A DNA stretch of 64,000 nt. Origin: Chitinophagaceae bacterium. Lineage in GTDB: Bacteria > Bacteroidota > Bacteroidia > Chitinophagales > Chitinophagaceae. The position numbers were made by a program, and so were the translations under genes. Shown piece by piece: positions 43,263-54,168 of the stretch (position 1 is the first letter of the stretch; every line of letters starts with the position of its first letter). Under the pieces are notes generated by a model. It was not told the origin of the DNA. It made no database searches and worked only from the letters and a program-made list of their open reading frames with translations. The stretch lies in contig JACSRW010000033.1 of assembly GCA_014879565.1 (NCBI GenBank), positions 1 to 64,000 of the forward strand, given 5' to 3'.

Positions 43263-44273
43263 ATGAAAGTTGCAGTCGTAGGTGCCACCGGACTGGTGGG
43301 TACAAAAATGTTACAGGTATTGGCAGAAAGAAATTTTCCGGTTACGGAATTACTGCCGGTGGCTTCTGAAAGATCCGTTGGTAAAGAAGTGGAGTTTAAG
43401 GGGAAGAAATACAAAGTGATCAGTATGACGGATGCCATTGCGGCCCGCCCGGCTGTAGCGATATTCTCCGCCGGTGGCAGTACCTCCCTGGAATGGGCCC
43501 CTAAATTCGCGGAAGCGGGAATTACCGTGGTGGATAATTCCTCTGCCTGGCGGATGGACCCTGCCAAACCCCTGGTGGTACCGGAAATCAATGCGGATAT
43601 TCTGACCGCGCAGGATAAAATCATCGCCAATCCCAACTGTTCCACCATTCAGATGGTGGTCGCCCTGAATCCTCTCCACAAGAAGTACGGAATTAAAAGG
43701 GTGGTGGTGAGCACCTATCAGAGTGTCACCGGAACCGGCGTGAAAGCCGTTCAGCAGCTGCATGGGGAAAGAATTAAAGAAGTGAAGGGCGAGAACACGG
43801 ATTACCCGATGGCGTATAAATATCCTATTGACCTGAATGTGATTCCCCAGATTGATTTATTTCTGGACAACGGCTACACAAAAGAAGAAATGAAAATGGT
43901 AAAGGAAACCTGTAAGATCATGCGTGATGACAATATCCGGGTAACGGCCACCACCGTACGTATCCCGGTTATGGGCGGACACAGTGAATCCGTGAATGTG
44001 GAATTTGAACGAGATTTTGACCTGGCGGACGTGAAAGCCCTCCTGCAATCAGCCCCGGGTGTGGTGCTGGTGGATGATCCTGCTGCCCAGCAGTATCCTA
44101 TGCCGATGGATGCACATGAAAAGGATGAGGTTTTTGTTGGCCGGCTGCGCCGCGATGAAAGTCAGCCCAATACCCTCAACATGTGGGTGGTGTCTGATAA
44201 CCTGCGCAAAGGGGCGGCTACCAATGCCATCCAGATTGCCGAATACCTGCAGGAAAAGGGATTACTCGGTTAA
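43263..44273 (+). CDS. asd: Aspartate-semialdehyde dehydrogenase
   Basis: 336-aa NADP-dependent enzyme: nucleotide-binding N terminus VAVVGATGLVGTKM (3-16), active-site Cys in IANPNCSTIQM and catalytic His in MGGHSES. It makes aspartate semialdehyde, the branch point to lysine/diaminopimelate, threonine, isoleucine and methionine. An AGGAG-like sequence lies about 10 bases before the ATG, preceded by a small hairpin CTTCCG / CGGAAG. The frame is open upstream to 43170 but that part overlaps the terminator. Its end overlaps the convergent DUF2461 gene by 12 bases. Confidence 0.96.
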   Translation: MKVAVVGATGLVGTKMLQVLAERNFPVTELLPVASERSVGKEVEFKGKKYKVISMTDAIAARPAVAIFSAGGSTSLEWAPKFAEAGITVVDNSSAWRMDPAKPLVVPEINADILTAQDKIIANPNCSTIQMVVALNPLHKKYGIKRVVVSTYQSVTGTGVKAVQQLHGERIKEVKGENTDYPMAYKYPIDLNVIPQIDLFLDNGYTKEEMKMVKETCKIMRDDNIRVTATTVRIPVMGGHSESVNVEFERDFDLADVKALLQSAPGVVLVDDPAAQQYPMPMDAHEKDEVFVGRLRRDESQPNTLNMWVVSDNLRKGAATNAIQIAEYLQEKGLLG

Positions 44274-44930
44274 TCCCTGGTTAATAAAATAAATCAGCGG
44301 TTGCAGTGCGTCAAAGGCTGCAACCGTTTTTTTCAGCAGCTCTTTTGCACATAAATCCTGGTCTGTAAGTTTTGTCAGGGCCACAAAACTTTTCAGTTTC
44401 AGGTATTCCGCAGCAGGATTATCTGCTTCATAACCTTTAGGTAACCGGGTAAGGGTGTATTCCGCTTCACGGGACAGATCGCCGTAAACAGTGCTGAATT
44501 TTTTGCTGCGGATAATTTTTTTGAAATCACTGAAGTTGTAATCAATTTCCTGGCGCAGTTTTGCCAGTTCCGCAGGTTGCGGCATCCAGAGTCCACCTCC
44601 CAGAAAGGCCTGGCCGGGTTCACAGTGAAAATAATAACCTGCCAGCACAGATTTTTTACCTCCGCTGCAGATATAGGCGCCCATATTGGTTTTATACGGG
44701 GATTTGTCTTTGGAAAACCGGACATCCCGGTTAATTCTGAACATGCAATCCCTGGCTTTCAGCCCGCTGATGGATGGATCTTTTTTGCCAAACTGCCCGA
44801 TAACCGCCTGCACAAAAACCGCAAAATCCTCTTTTGCGGCTTCGTAGTTTTTCCGGTTTTTATCAAACCATTCTTTAGAATTATTCTTCTTCAGATTTTT
44901 CAGGAACTGAAGGGTTGCCGGCTGCAGCAT
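44262..44930 (-). CDS. DUF2461 family protein
   Basis: 222-aa protein of the DUF2461 family: begins MLQPATLQFLKNLKKNNSKEWFDKNRKNY (in outline), then FRINRDVRFSKDKSPYKTNMGAYI and YYFHCEPGQAFLGGGLWMPQ. No reaction has been assigned to the family. Start taken at 44930 on family grounds; the frame continues to 44948. Overlaps the asd 3' end by 12 bases in convergent orientation, so any terminator lies in coding sequence. Confidence 0.88.
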   Translation of the reverse strand: MLQPATLQFLKNLKKNNSKEWFDKNRKNYEAAKEDFAVFVQAVIGQFGKKDPSISGLKARDCMFRINRDVRFSKDKSPYKTNMGAYICSGGKKSVLAGYYFHCEPGQAFLGGGLWMPQPAELAKLRQEIDYNFSDFKKIIRSKKFSTVYGDLSREAEYTLTRLPKGYEADNPAAEYLKLKSFVALTKLTDQDLCAKELLKKTVAAFDALQPLIYFINQGLTE

Positions 44931-44956
44931 GGTACAAAATTTCTGCAAAGATAACC

Positions 44957-45033
44957 CGTCTCCCGACTCCCGTCTCTCTACTCCTGTCTCCCGACTCCCG
45001 GCTCCCGTCTCCCTACTCCGTACTCCCGTCTAC
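44957..45033. repeat. Eleven-unit 7-bp tandem repeat
   Basis: Eleven contiguous units of a 7-mer (CGTCTCC, CGACTCC, CGTCTCT, CTACTCC, TGTCTCC, CGACTCC, CGGCTCC, CGTCTCC, CTACTCC, GTACTCC, CGTCTAC) fill the gap between two minus-strand genes. The last unit contains the stop codon of the NUMOD4 gene. Strongly pyrimidine-biased on the plus strand. Confidence 0.85.
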
Positions 45034-45590
45034 TTCACCCTGCCCCAGTTCTCCCCGCTTTTAATCCGGTACATGGTCATTTCACTTACCCCGTACTTGC
45101 CGGCGAGTTGCCGGATACTCATGTTCCGGGTTTTACTCTTCAGCACGGATTTGATTTTACTGACCTGACTGGCGGTCAGTTTCAGCCCGGTACTGCGGCT
45201 GGCCTGCCGGATTTTATAGGCTTTTTTCGCCGGACTTTCCTGCTGGTGCGCCATCATCTCATCCAGGGTGGCCCATTTCAGGTTGCGGCTCTCATTGTCC
45301 AGTTTATTATGATTTTTGTGAATCACATATTTATGGGCGGCGGATGGCCGGCTGACCATGAGTTTGGCAATTTCCCGGTGAATGTACAGGGTGCCCTTGT
45401 TACCGGGCCGGTGCAGGTTAAGGGTGCGGTATCCCGTGGTGAGGGAACCGCTCAGTAATTTGCCGTCTGTAATGTCTTCGCGGTAACTGGCAATTCGTCC
45501 TTTACTGGATACCGCATAACGGTTCCGCAGTTGCCTCCATCCGGAAAAATTCAGTGGTTTCCAGACTTCACCGGCTAATTTCTTGATCAT
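45030..45590 (-). CDS. NUMOD4/HNH-like protein with C-terminal HTH
   Basis: 186-aa stand-alone protein. NUMOD4 motif at about 7-35 (GEVWKPLNFSGWRQLRNRYAVSSKGRI in outline), an HNH-type nuclease segment at about 70-105 (IHREIAKLMV, VIHKNHNKLDNESRNLKWAT) and a helix-turn-helix at about 155-180 (SIRQLAGKYGVSEMTMYRIKSGENW). This is the architecture of phage and homing-type HNH endonucleases. It is not inside another gene and carries no flanking direct repeats that I can see. Nuclease activity is inference. Confidence 0.8.
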   Translation of the reverse strand: MIKKLAGEVWKPLNFSGWRQLRNRYAVSSKGRIASYREDITDGKLLSGSLTTGYRTLNLHRPGNKGTLYIHREIAKLMVSRPSAAHKYVIHKNHNKLDNESRNLKWATLDEMMAHQQESPAKKAYKIRQASRSTGLKLTASQVSKIKSVLKSKTRNMSIRQLAGKYGVSEMTMYRIKSGENWGRVK

Positions 45591-45707
45591 AATTGTATGG
45601 TTTTAGCCAGGCTCAGGTAACGCCTTGAATGCGCTGATACGAGAGGGTTAATGATGAAAAAATTCCAACCCTACTAAGTTAATTCATGTCGGGGCCGATT
45701 CCTAATA

Positions 45708-47907
<2,200 letters not shown>

Positions 47908-47963
47908 TACTAACTTCGGTCTTTGTAACCTGCGTCTGTTCTGAATTGCTAAAAAAGATTGCT

Positions 47964-50879
47964 ATGCTGAAACAAATCCTTTTATTGGTTTGTCTGCCCT
48001 TTATTACACTTACATCGGAGGCACAATTATTAACCTGGACACCGGATTTTCCGAAAGATAATGACAATATTAATATTGTGATGGATGCTTCGAAGGGAAA
48101 CCAGGGACTCCTGAATTATGCCAGTACCTCGGATGTATATGTGCATGTAGGGCTGATCACCAGTTTAAGCAGCGGGCCCACCGACTGGAAATATGCCAAA
48201 TTCACCTGGGCCACCACACCCACTGCGGCACAGGCTACCTATATTGGTGGTAATAAATGGACATACAGCATTGCGAATCCCCGTACCTTTTTCAATGCCC
48301 CGACCGGAGTGCCTGCGGGCGAAACCATTCTCCGGATCGCGATCCTTTTCCGCAATGGTGCCGGTACCGTGGTACAACGGAATACAGACGGTTCGGATAT
48401 GTTTATTCCCATTTATGACGCGGCTATTGCTACCCGGTTCACCCTGCCTCCGTTTCAACCCACCAGCACCCCTGCACCGGAACCTATAAACAAACAGGTT
48501 GGGGATAATATTCAGCTGACCGCTGTTGCCAATATATCAGCCACCATGAAACTCTTCCTGAACGGAAATGAGATTCAGTCTGCCAGCGGGGTTACCACCA
48601 TTTCTGCCAACCCTGTTTTAACTACCGGGGGTACCCAGACGGTGAGAGTGGATGCCATTGACGGGGCCACCACCAAATCTGAATCCTTCCAGTTCTTTGT
48701 GGCTACCGCGCCCAATGTGGCCCCCTTACCGGCCGGTGTGCGCGATGGAATTAACTATGAGTCCGGCAATACATCCGTGGTGCTGGTACTCTATGCGCCG
48801 GGTAAATCAAGAGTATCTGTGATCGGCGAATTTCCCGGCAGCAACTGGGTGGAGCAGAGCAGTTATGTTATGAATAAAACGCCAGACGGAAATTACTGGT
48901 GGCTGCGGATTACGGGCCTTACACCCGGTACCGAATACGCCTTCCAGTATCTGGTGGACGGGAATCTTAAAATCGGCGATCCCTATTCGGAAAAAATTCT
49001 GGATCCGAATAATGACGGGTTTATCAGCTCCGCAACGTATCCTTCCCTGAAAGCCTATCCCACCGGACTGACCACCGGTATCGTAAGTGTTTTACAGACC
49101 GCCGCCCCTGCCTATAACTGGACGATTACCAGCTTTAACCGGCCCGATAAACGCAACCTGATCATTTATGAAATGCTGCTGCGTGATTTTGTAGCAGCGC
49201 ACGACTGGAATACCCTGCGGGATACCCTTAATTATTTCCAGAAACTGGGCGTAAACGCCATTCAGCTCATGCCGCTGAATGAGTTTGATGGCAATGAAAG
49301 CTGGGGCTATAATCCCTCTTATTTCCTGGCCCCGGATAAGTATTACGGACCCAAAAACCGGCTGAAAGAATTTATTGACAGCGCTCACCGCCGCGGGATC
49401 GCGGTGATCATGGATATCGCGCTGAATCATACCACCGGCGATAATCCCCTGGCCAAACTGTACTGGAACAGCGGTACCAACCAGCCGGCGGCAAATAATC
49501 CCTGGCTGAATGTGAGTGCCACCCATCCATATAATGTATTCAACGATTTCAACCATGAAAGCCTGGCTACCCGATATTTTTCCAGCCGGGTTATCGAGCA
49601 CTGGTTACAGGAGTATAAAGTGGACGGGTTCCGGTTTGACCTTTCCAAGGGATTTACCCAGAATACACAGTGCGGAGGCAGTACCTCTGATGAGGGCTGT
49701 ATATTTCAGTACCATGCCGACCGCGTGGCCATCTGGAAAAGATATTATGATACCTGCCAGCAGAAAGCGCCGGGCAGTTATGTAATCCTTGAGCACTTTG
49801 CCGCCGATAATGAAGAGATTGAATTATCCAATTACGGGATGATGCTCTGGGGAAATGATACCTATAATTTCCAGGAAGGGGCCCTGGGCTGGGTGAATAC
49901 TTCCAATTTTGACCGGATTCTCTATACCTCCCGGGGCTGGTCAAAACCTCACCTGGTGAGTTATATGGAAAGCCATGATGAGGAAAGGCTGATGTACAAG
50001 AGTATTAATTTCGGGAACAATACCAACAGTAACCATAATGTACGCGATACGGCCGTGGCGCTGAAAAGGGTGGAACTCTGCGCCGGTTTCTTTTTCTCCG
50101 CCCCCGGGCCGAAAATGTTCTGGCAGTTTGGTGAACTGGGTTATCCCTATTCCATCAATACCTGCACCGACCTGACGGTGAATAATAACTGCCGTCTCAG
50201 TAATAAGCCTATCCGCTGGGATTACCTGAATGATATCCGCCGTAAACGCTTGTATGATATTTTCAGCAGCCTGGGCAAACTGCGCGCGCATCCCTGGTAC
50301 AAAGATGTGTTTACGGCCAATAATATCACCATCAGCCGGACACTGGCCGGGGCCTTCAAAACAATGACCCTGCGCAGCGCTACCGATTCATCCATGCTTT
50401 GTGTGATCGGAAATTTTGATGTGAATGCACAGACTGCCAGTTTCACTTTTCCTGCCGCAGGTACCTGGTATGATTATCTCAACGGCAGTACCCTTACGGC
50501 TACGGGTACAGCCCAGAATATTACCCTGCAGCCGGGTGAGTTGCATATTTACCTGAACCGCAACCTGACCAATGCCGTAGTCACCTCAACCGGTGGTAAC
50601 CCGGTACCGGTTGGAGAACAGCTGGAAGCCCGGGTTTATCCCAACCCGGCCGATGGGTCATCTGTACTGGAACTGCAGCTCCCGAAATCGGGTAAAGTAC
50701 TGGCCGAGGTAACGGATCTGAACGGGCGCCGTGTATTGCAATTACTGAGCCAGCAATTGGTGAAAGGACAACACCGGATGCCTGCCGGAGAAAAAATCAG
50801 TAAGTTGCCCGCCGGTATATATATTATTAACGTACGTGCAGGTGATAAAACAAAGCAGGTAAAACTGGTGATTCAATAA
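47964..50879 (+). CDS. Secreted GH13 alpha-amylase family enzyme with T9SS sorting domain
   Basis: 971-aa exported protein: signal peptide (1-21), an N-terminal beta-sandwich region (about 22-250), a CBM48/E-set-like domain (about 265-365; YAPGKSRVSVIGEFPGSNW), the GH13 (beta/alpha)8 barrel (about 390-760) with nucleophile Asp559 (GFRFDL), acid/base Glu610 (ILEHF) and transition-state Asp672 (ESHDEE), a small all-beta C domain, and a C-terminal T9SS type A sorting domain (about 890-971; VYPNPADGSS). All three catalytic acids are present. It probably cuts alpha-1,4-glucans outside the cell. ATG 47964 chosen for its signal peptide. The regulator gene follows after 17 bases. Confidence 0.92.
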   Translation: MLKQILLLVCLPFITLTSEAQLLTWTPDFPKDNDNINIVMDASKGNQGLLNYASTSDVYVHVGLITSLSSGPTDWKYAKFTWATTPTAAQATYIGGNKWTYSIANPRTFFNAPTGVPAGETILRIAILFRNGAGTVVQRNTDGSDMFIPIYDAAIATRFTLPPFQPTSTPAPEPINKQVGDNIQLTAVANISATMKLFLNGNEIQSASGVTTISANPVLTTGGTQTVRVDAIDGATTKSESFQFFVATAPNVAPLPAGVRDGINYESGNTSVVLVLYAPGKSRVSVIGEFPGSNWVEQSSYVMNKTPDGNYWWLRITGLTPGTEYAFQYLVDGNLKIGDPYSEKILDPNNDGFISSATYPSLKAYPTGLTTGIVSVLQTAAPAYNWTITSFNRPDKRNLIIYEMLLRDFVAAHDWNTLRDTLNYFQKLGVNAIQLMPLNEFDGNESWGYNPSYFLAPDKYYGPKNRLKEFIDSAHRRGIAVIMDIALNHTTGDNPLAKLYWNSGTNQPAANNPWLNVSATHPYNVFNDFNHESLATRYFSSRVIEHWLQEYKVDGFRFDLSKGFTQNTQCGGSTSDEGCIFQYHADRVAIWKRYYDTCQQKAPGSYVILEHFAADNEEIELSNYGMMLWGNDTYNFQEGALGWVNTSNFDRILYTSRGWSKPHLVSYMESHDEERLMYKSINFGNNTNSNHNVRDTAVALKRVELCAGFFFSAPGPKMFWQFGELGYPYSINTCTDLTVNNNCRLSNKPIRWDYLNDIRRKRLYDIFSSLGKLRAHPWYKDVFTANNITISRTLAGAFKTMTLRSATDSSMLCVIGNFDVNAQTASFTFPAAGTWYDYLNGSTLTATGTAQNITLQPGELHIYLNRNLTNAVVTSTGGNPVPVGEQLEARVYPNPADGSSVLELQLPKSGKVLAEVTDLNGRRVLQLLSQQLVKGQHRMPAGEKISKLPAGIYIINVRAGDKTKQVKLVIQ

Positions 50880-50896
50880 TTGCAAATGATGCGGCC

Positions 50897-51628
50897 ATGA
50901 CGGAAAAAACCCTACAACAACTGAAGACAGCGGAAACCGAGAAGATCAGTCACCTTGATTATTTTAATATTGGTATTTCCGTTGACTGTGTGATTCTGGG
51001 CTATGATGCAAAAGAACTGAAAGTCCTGCTGATCAAATCGGATATGCAGGAATTTTCCGGACTCTACTCCCTGCTCGGAGACTTTATAAAACCTGACGAG
51101 GATCTGGATGCCGCCTCTTACCGGGTTTTAAAGGAAAGGACCGGACTGGATGACGTATACCTGGAACAGGTGCGGACATTCGGGAATATCAACCGTCACC
51201 CTTCGGGCCGGGTAATCACCGTAACCTATTATTCGCTGATAGATCTGCGGAATCACAAATTGCAGCTTGACCTGAATGAACTGCACTGGCACCCGGTGAA
51301 TGAAATCAAAAAACTGGCCTTTGACCATAAACTGATTCTCGATACCTGTCTGCAACGGTTGCGCCAGCAGGTAATGGACCATCCCGTAATTTTCAACCTG
51401 CTGCCCGAGAAGTTTTCTTTACGGGAATTGCAGTCGCTGTATGAAGCTATTCTCGGAATGGAACTGGACCGGCGGAATTTCCGGAAAAAAATTTCCATTA
51501 AGGACTGGCTGGTTGACCTGGATGAGATGGAGCACGATGTGCCGCACCGGCCGGGAAAATTGTATACCTTAAAAAAACAATACCGGAACAAATCCATGAA
51601 AGCAACTGCCCCGCTGCAGCTGGTATAA
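50897..51628 (+). CDS. Nudix-related transcriptional regulator (NrtR-like)
   Basis: 243-aa protein: a Nudix-fold N-terminal domain (about 20-160) fused to a winged-helix C-terminal domain (about 165-230; FSLRELQSLYEAILGMELDRRNFRKK). The Nudix box is degenerate: where REUXEE is expected it reads YRVLKE, so hydrolase activity is unlikely and the domain probably binds a ligand. In Bacteroidota, relatives control sugar catabolism (AraR-like regulators). It is co-transcribed with the GH13 gene and is the best candidate to bind the shared 21-bp palindromes here. Ends at a bidirectional terminator. Confidence 0.85.
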   Translation: MTEKTLQQLKTAETEKISHLDYFNIGISVDCVILGYDAKELKVLLIKSDMQEFSGLYSLLGDFIKPDEDLDAASYRVLKERTGLDDVYLEQVRTFGNINRHPSGRVITVTYYSLIDLRNHKLQLDLNELHWHPVNEIKKLAFDHKLILDTCLQRLRQQVMDHPVIFNLLPEKFSLRELQSLYEAILGMELDRRNFRKKISIKDWLVDLDEMEHDVPHRPGKLYTLKKQYRNKSMKATAPLQLV

Positions 51629-51644
51629 AGAGTAAAATAAGTTT

Positions 51645-51687
51645 TAAAAAAAGCTGGCTGCCGTTTCCGATGGCAGCCAGCTTTTTT
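51645..51687. terminator. Bidirectional intrinsic terminator
   Basis: Perfect 12-bp stem AAGCTGGCTGCC / GGCAGCCAGCTT with a 9-base loop, an A run on the left and a T run on the right, between the convergent regulator and outer-membrane protein genes. It should work in both directions. Confidence 0.85.
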
Positions 51688-51690
51688 CTG

Positions 51691-52761
51691 TCAGAACCGG
51701 TAAGTGATGCCAGCGCTGATCAGGTAATCCGCAAAGGCGGCATCACCCTGTATATGGGTGCCGCTGTCTGTGCTGCGACGTTTATCCGCATTACTTTGCA
51801 CCCGGTTTCTCACCAGCGCAACAGGCAGGGCCAGGTTATACGACAGTTTCTTCCGGCTCCAGGTAACGGAGGGTTCCGCCGAAATAATATAACCCGGTCT
51901 CCGGAAACCACGGCTGCCTCCGATCAGATCTGAGGAGGGTAATCCTTCTATTCGTAATCCTCCGGCCAGGTTGAAATGCCCGGCCATATAACTGATACCT
52001 GCCCGGGCCATATACAGATCGGGCACACTCATCACATCTGTATTGTATTTCTTAGCTGTGGCGTTGGGGGTACCGCCCCGGGCAGTGGATGTACCATTTA
52101 CTTCCCTTGGGTTGACCAGGTAAAAAAAGGAACCATACAAACCCAGGCGCGGAGAAAAATTATAATAGCCGTTCAGTTCCGCACTGATACCGGTACCTCC
52201 GTCACCCGGTTGTATGGACTGATCAACCGGACCCAATACCAGGGAATCCGGACCCCGGTAGAAATAGTCCTGGTAATTATAAATCCCGGTTGGCAGTTTG
52301 ATGCCCAGGCCCGCCTGCAGATTTCCTTTCCGGGAGCTTTCCGGTTTCCATAACCAGCGGTAGGCGCTGAACCGTATATCGCCCAGTCCGAAAGAACCGG
52401 TATGATGACGGGTTTGTCCGTAATGTTCATAGAGAGAAGAACGCCCGAATGCCATCACGGGTACCGTGCCGGCAAAGGACCAGCGCTCATTCAGTATCCG
52501 GGTCACTGTGAAAGTTAACTCCCAGGCATGATTGATGACCTGGGTACCTCTTTCCACCCGTTCTTTTTGTTCCTCCCTCCCTACAAAATGTTTGTAAGAC
52601 CGGAAATACCGGTTATTAATATTCAGGTCCCAGCCCTGGTGATCGGCCGGGCGACCGCAAACACCGGCTGTGCCGCGTATAGCGACACAACCCTGTGCCT
52701 GCAGTCGGATGCCGGTAACGACCAGGATGGCCGTTACAAGACAGGTAATAGCCTGTTTCAT
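51691..52761 (-). CDS. Outer-membrane beta-barrel protein, unknown function
   Basis: 356-aa exported protein: signal peptide (1-22) and a mature region of amphipathic beta-strands ending in a C-terminal Phe (AGITYRF), as in outer-membrane barrels. Internal strand pairs such as LQAGLGIKLPTGIYNYQDYFYRG (in outline) resemble transporter-like barrels, but I see no firm family. It lies 28 bases after the haloperoxidase gene and in the same direction, so the two may be co-transcribed. Confidence 0.75.
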   Translation of the reverse strand: MKQAITCLVTAILVVTGIRLQAQGCVAIRGTAGVCGRPADHQGWDLNINNRYFRSYKHFVGREEQKERVERGTQVINHAWELTFTVTRILNERWSFAGTVPVMAFGRSSLYEHYGQTRHHTGSFGLGDIRFSAYRWLWKPESSRKGNLQAGLGIKLPTGIYNYQDYFYRGPDSLVLGPVDQSIQPGDGGTGISAELNGYYNFSPRLGLYGSFFYLVNPREVNGTSTARGGTPNATAKKYNTDVMSVPDLYMARAGISYMAGHFNLAGGLRIEGLPSSDLIGGSRGFRRPGYIISAEPSVTWSRKKLSYNLALPVALVRNRVQSNADKRRSTDSGTHIQGDAAFADYLISAGITYRF

Positions 52762-52789
52762 AAAATGTCGTTGGTTTTTGTTTCAATAA

Positions 52790-54121
52790 TTATTTTTTCA
52801 TTCGCAGGCGCCGGTTGATCAGGTCGCCCACTTTAATCCCGTATTCGGTACTGACGATACAGGATCCGTGAAAATGAATACCTCCGTAAAACCGGGCCCA
52901 GTTGTTTTCGATGGCCGCCTGCCGGAAGGAAGTGAAACTCCGGTTTTTTATTCCGAATTCAAGCTCTGAAGTATCTGTATAGGCGAAGTTGTCGCCAAAT
53001 ACACTGGTGAGGGCCTCCGCCGCGGAAGCGGAAACCGTACTATGGCCGCAGGTGTATTCCGGGAAAGGAGGTGTTTGCAGATAAGGAGTCCATTCTGCGT
53101 CCATATATTTCCGGATAACCGTTTCCGGTCTTACCAGGTTACTCCTGAATTTTTCATCCCAGCACTGAATAAAGGCATCGAACATGGCAATAGCTGTTTT
53201 CGTATAAGCGTAGACGGTAGTGTTAAAATCCGCTTTCGCTTTTTTGCCGGCGATTCCCACAATGTTCATCCAGTGACCGGGCGGGGAAAACTTTTTCGTC
53301 ATAAACATCACATGGCCGGAAACATTCAGCCGGGTACCCAGGTCATCCCAGAACTCCGCGATATGCTTTTGTTCTTCTGTAAGGCTGTCTCCCGCATTTT
53401 TAACTGCCAGTACTTCCTGGTAAAACCGGCTGTTTTTATCCGTCATATTAAAGGGCGGAGGGGGAGGGGGAGTGAACAGGGAACCACTGTCCATAACCAC
53501 GGGCCTGATCAGCCGCCAGTGCGGTTCAAGCGCCTGTGCATACATCGGCGGAGTGGGAACCCAGCGACCGGGTGTATCAATCACTGTATATTTCGGCGCG
53601 GTCCGGGTTTCGGCATATTTGTCTTTTTTACTCCAGGCAAGGATGACCTTGCCAACCGTATCCGCGAAAGCCACCGAATTTTTAAAAACCCGGTTGGGCA
53701 TCCCGTGTTCTTTTACGAGGTTTTTGATACTGTCAATATACCCTTTCATGCTTCCTTCAGGGAAAGTAACTGCTTCTCCCAGCCTGGCAAAAGCCAGGAT
53801 ACTGGCAAAATGAAAATCAATCTCTTCTCCGGCAGGGGCGGCGGGTACAGTGCTCAGGCCATTGACCTGTCCCGCGAGTGACTGGTACTGATCCGGAAAT
53901 CCGGCAGCAATCACTTCATAGGCCGCGATATTGGCATAGAGATAATTACGCGAGGCGACAATGGGCGCAAAATTATTTCCCATCACCACATTATTCAGTT
54001 CTTTCACCGTGCGGGCATATAAATAAGGATCGCTGGTGAATTGTTTATAATCGTCTTTTTTATTACAGGCAGAAACAGCCAGTATGGCTGCCAATGCCAC
54101 CAGTGCAATACGCATAATCAA
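52790..54121 (-). CDS. Vanadium-dependent haloperoxidase-like PAP2 lipoprotein
   Basis: 443-aa lipoprotein (lipobox ending at Cys19, AVSAC) of the PAP2/vanadium haloperoxidase superfamily. The three conserved motifs are visible: KFRSNLVRPET, PEYTCGHSTVSASAAEAL and ARFYGGIHF, with vanadate/phosphate-binding Lys, Arg, Ser, Gly, Arg and His in the expected order. A proline run (PPPPPP) lies in the mid-region near residue 220. Whether it is a haloperoxidase or an acid phosphatase is not decidable here. ATG 54115 is an alternative start. Confidence 0.85.
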   Translation of the reverse strand: MIMRIALVALAAILAVSACNKKDDYKQFTSDPYLYARTVKELNNVVMGNNFAPIVASRNYLYANIAAYEVIAAGFPDQYQSLAGQVNGLSTVPAAPAGEEIDFHFASILAFARLGEAVTFPEGSMKGYIDSIKNLVKEHGMPNRVFKNSVAFADTVGKVILAWSKKDKYAETRTAPKYTVIDTPGRWVPTPPMYAQALEPHWRLIRPVVMDSGSLFTPPPPPPFNMTDKNSRFYQEVLAVKNAGDSLTEEQKHIAEFWDDLGTRLNVSGHVMFMTKKFSPPGHWMNIVGIAGKKAKADFNTTVYAYTKTAIAMFDAFIQCWDEKFRSNLVRPETVIRKYMDAEWTPYLQTPPFPEYTCGHSTVSASAAEALTSVFGDNFAYTDTSELEFGIKNRSFTSFRQAAIENNWARFYGGIHFHGSCIVSTEYGIKVGDLINRRLRMKK

Positions 54122-54168
54122 TCAGTTTGAAACTTGAATTAGGAATCAATTAAAAAGTAAAGAAGTGG

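Noticed and set aside
44957-45033. CRISPR array
   Set aside because: Units are 7 bp, contiguous and without spacers; a simple tandem repeat.
53450-53475. G-rich run encoding the haloperoxidase proline stretch as a G-quadruplex
   Set aside because: Only three G runs of three or more are close together; a four-run quadruplex is not supported.
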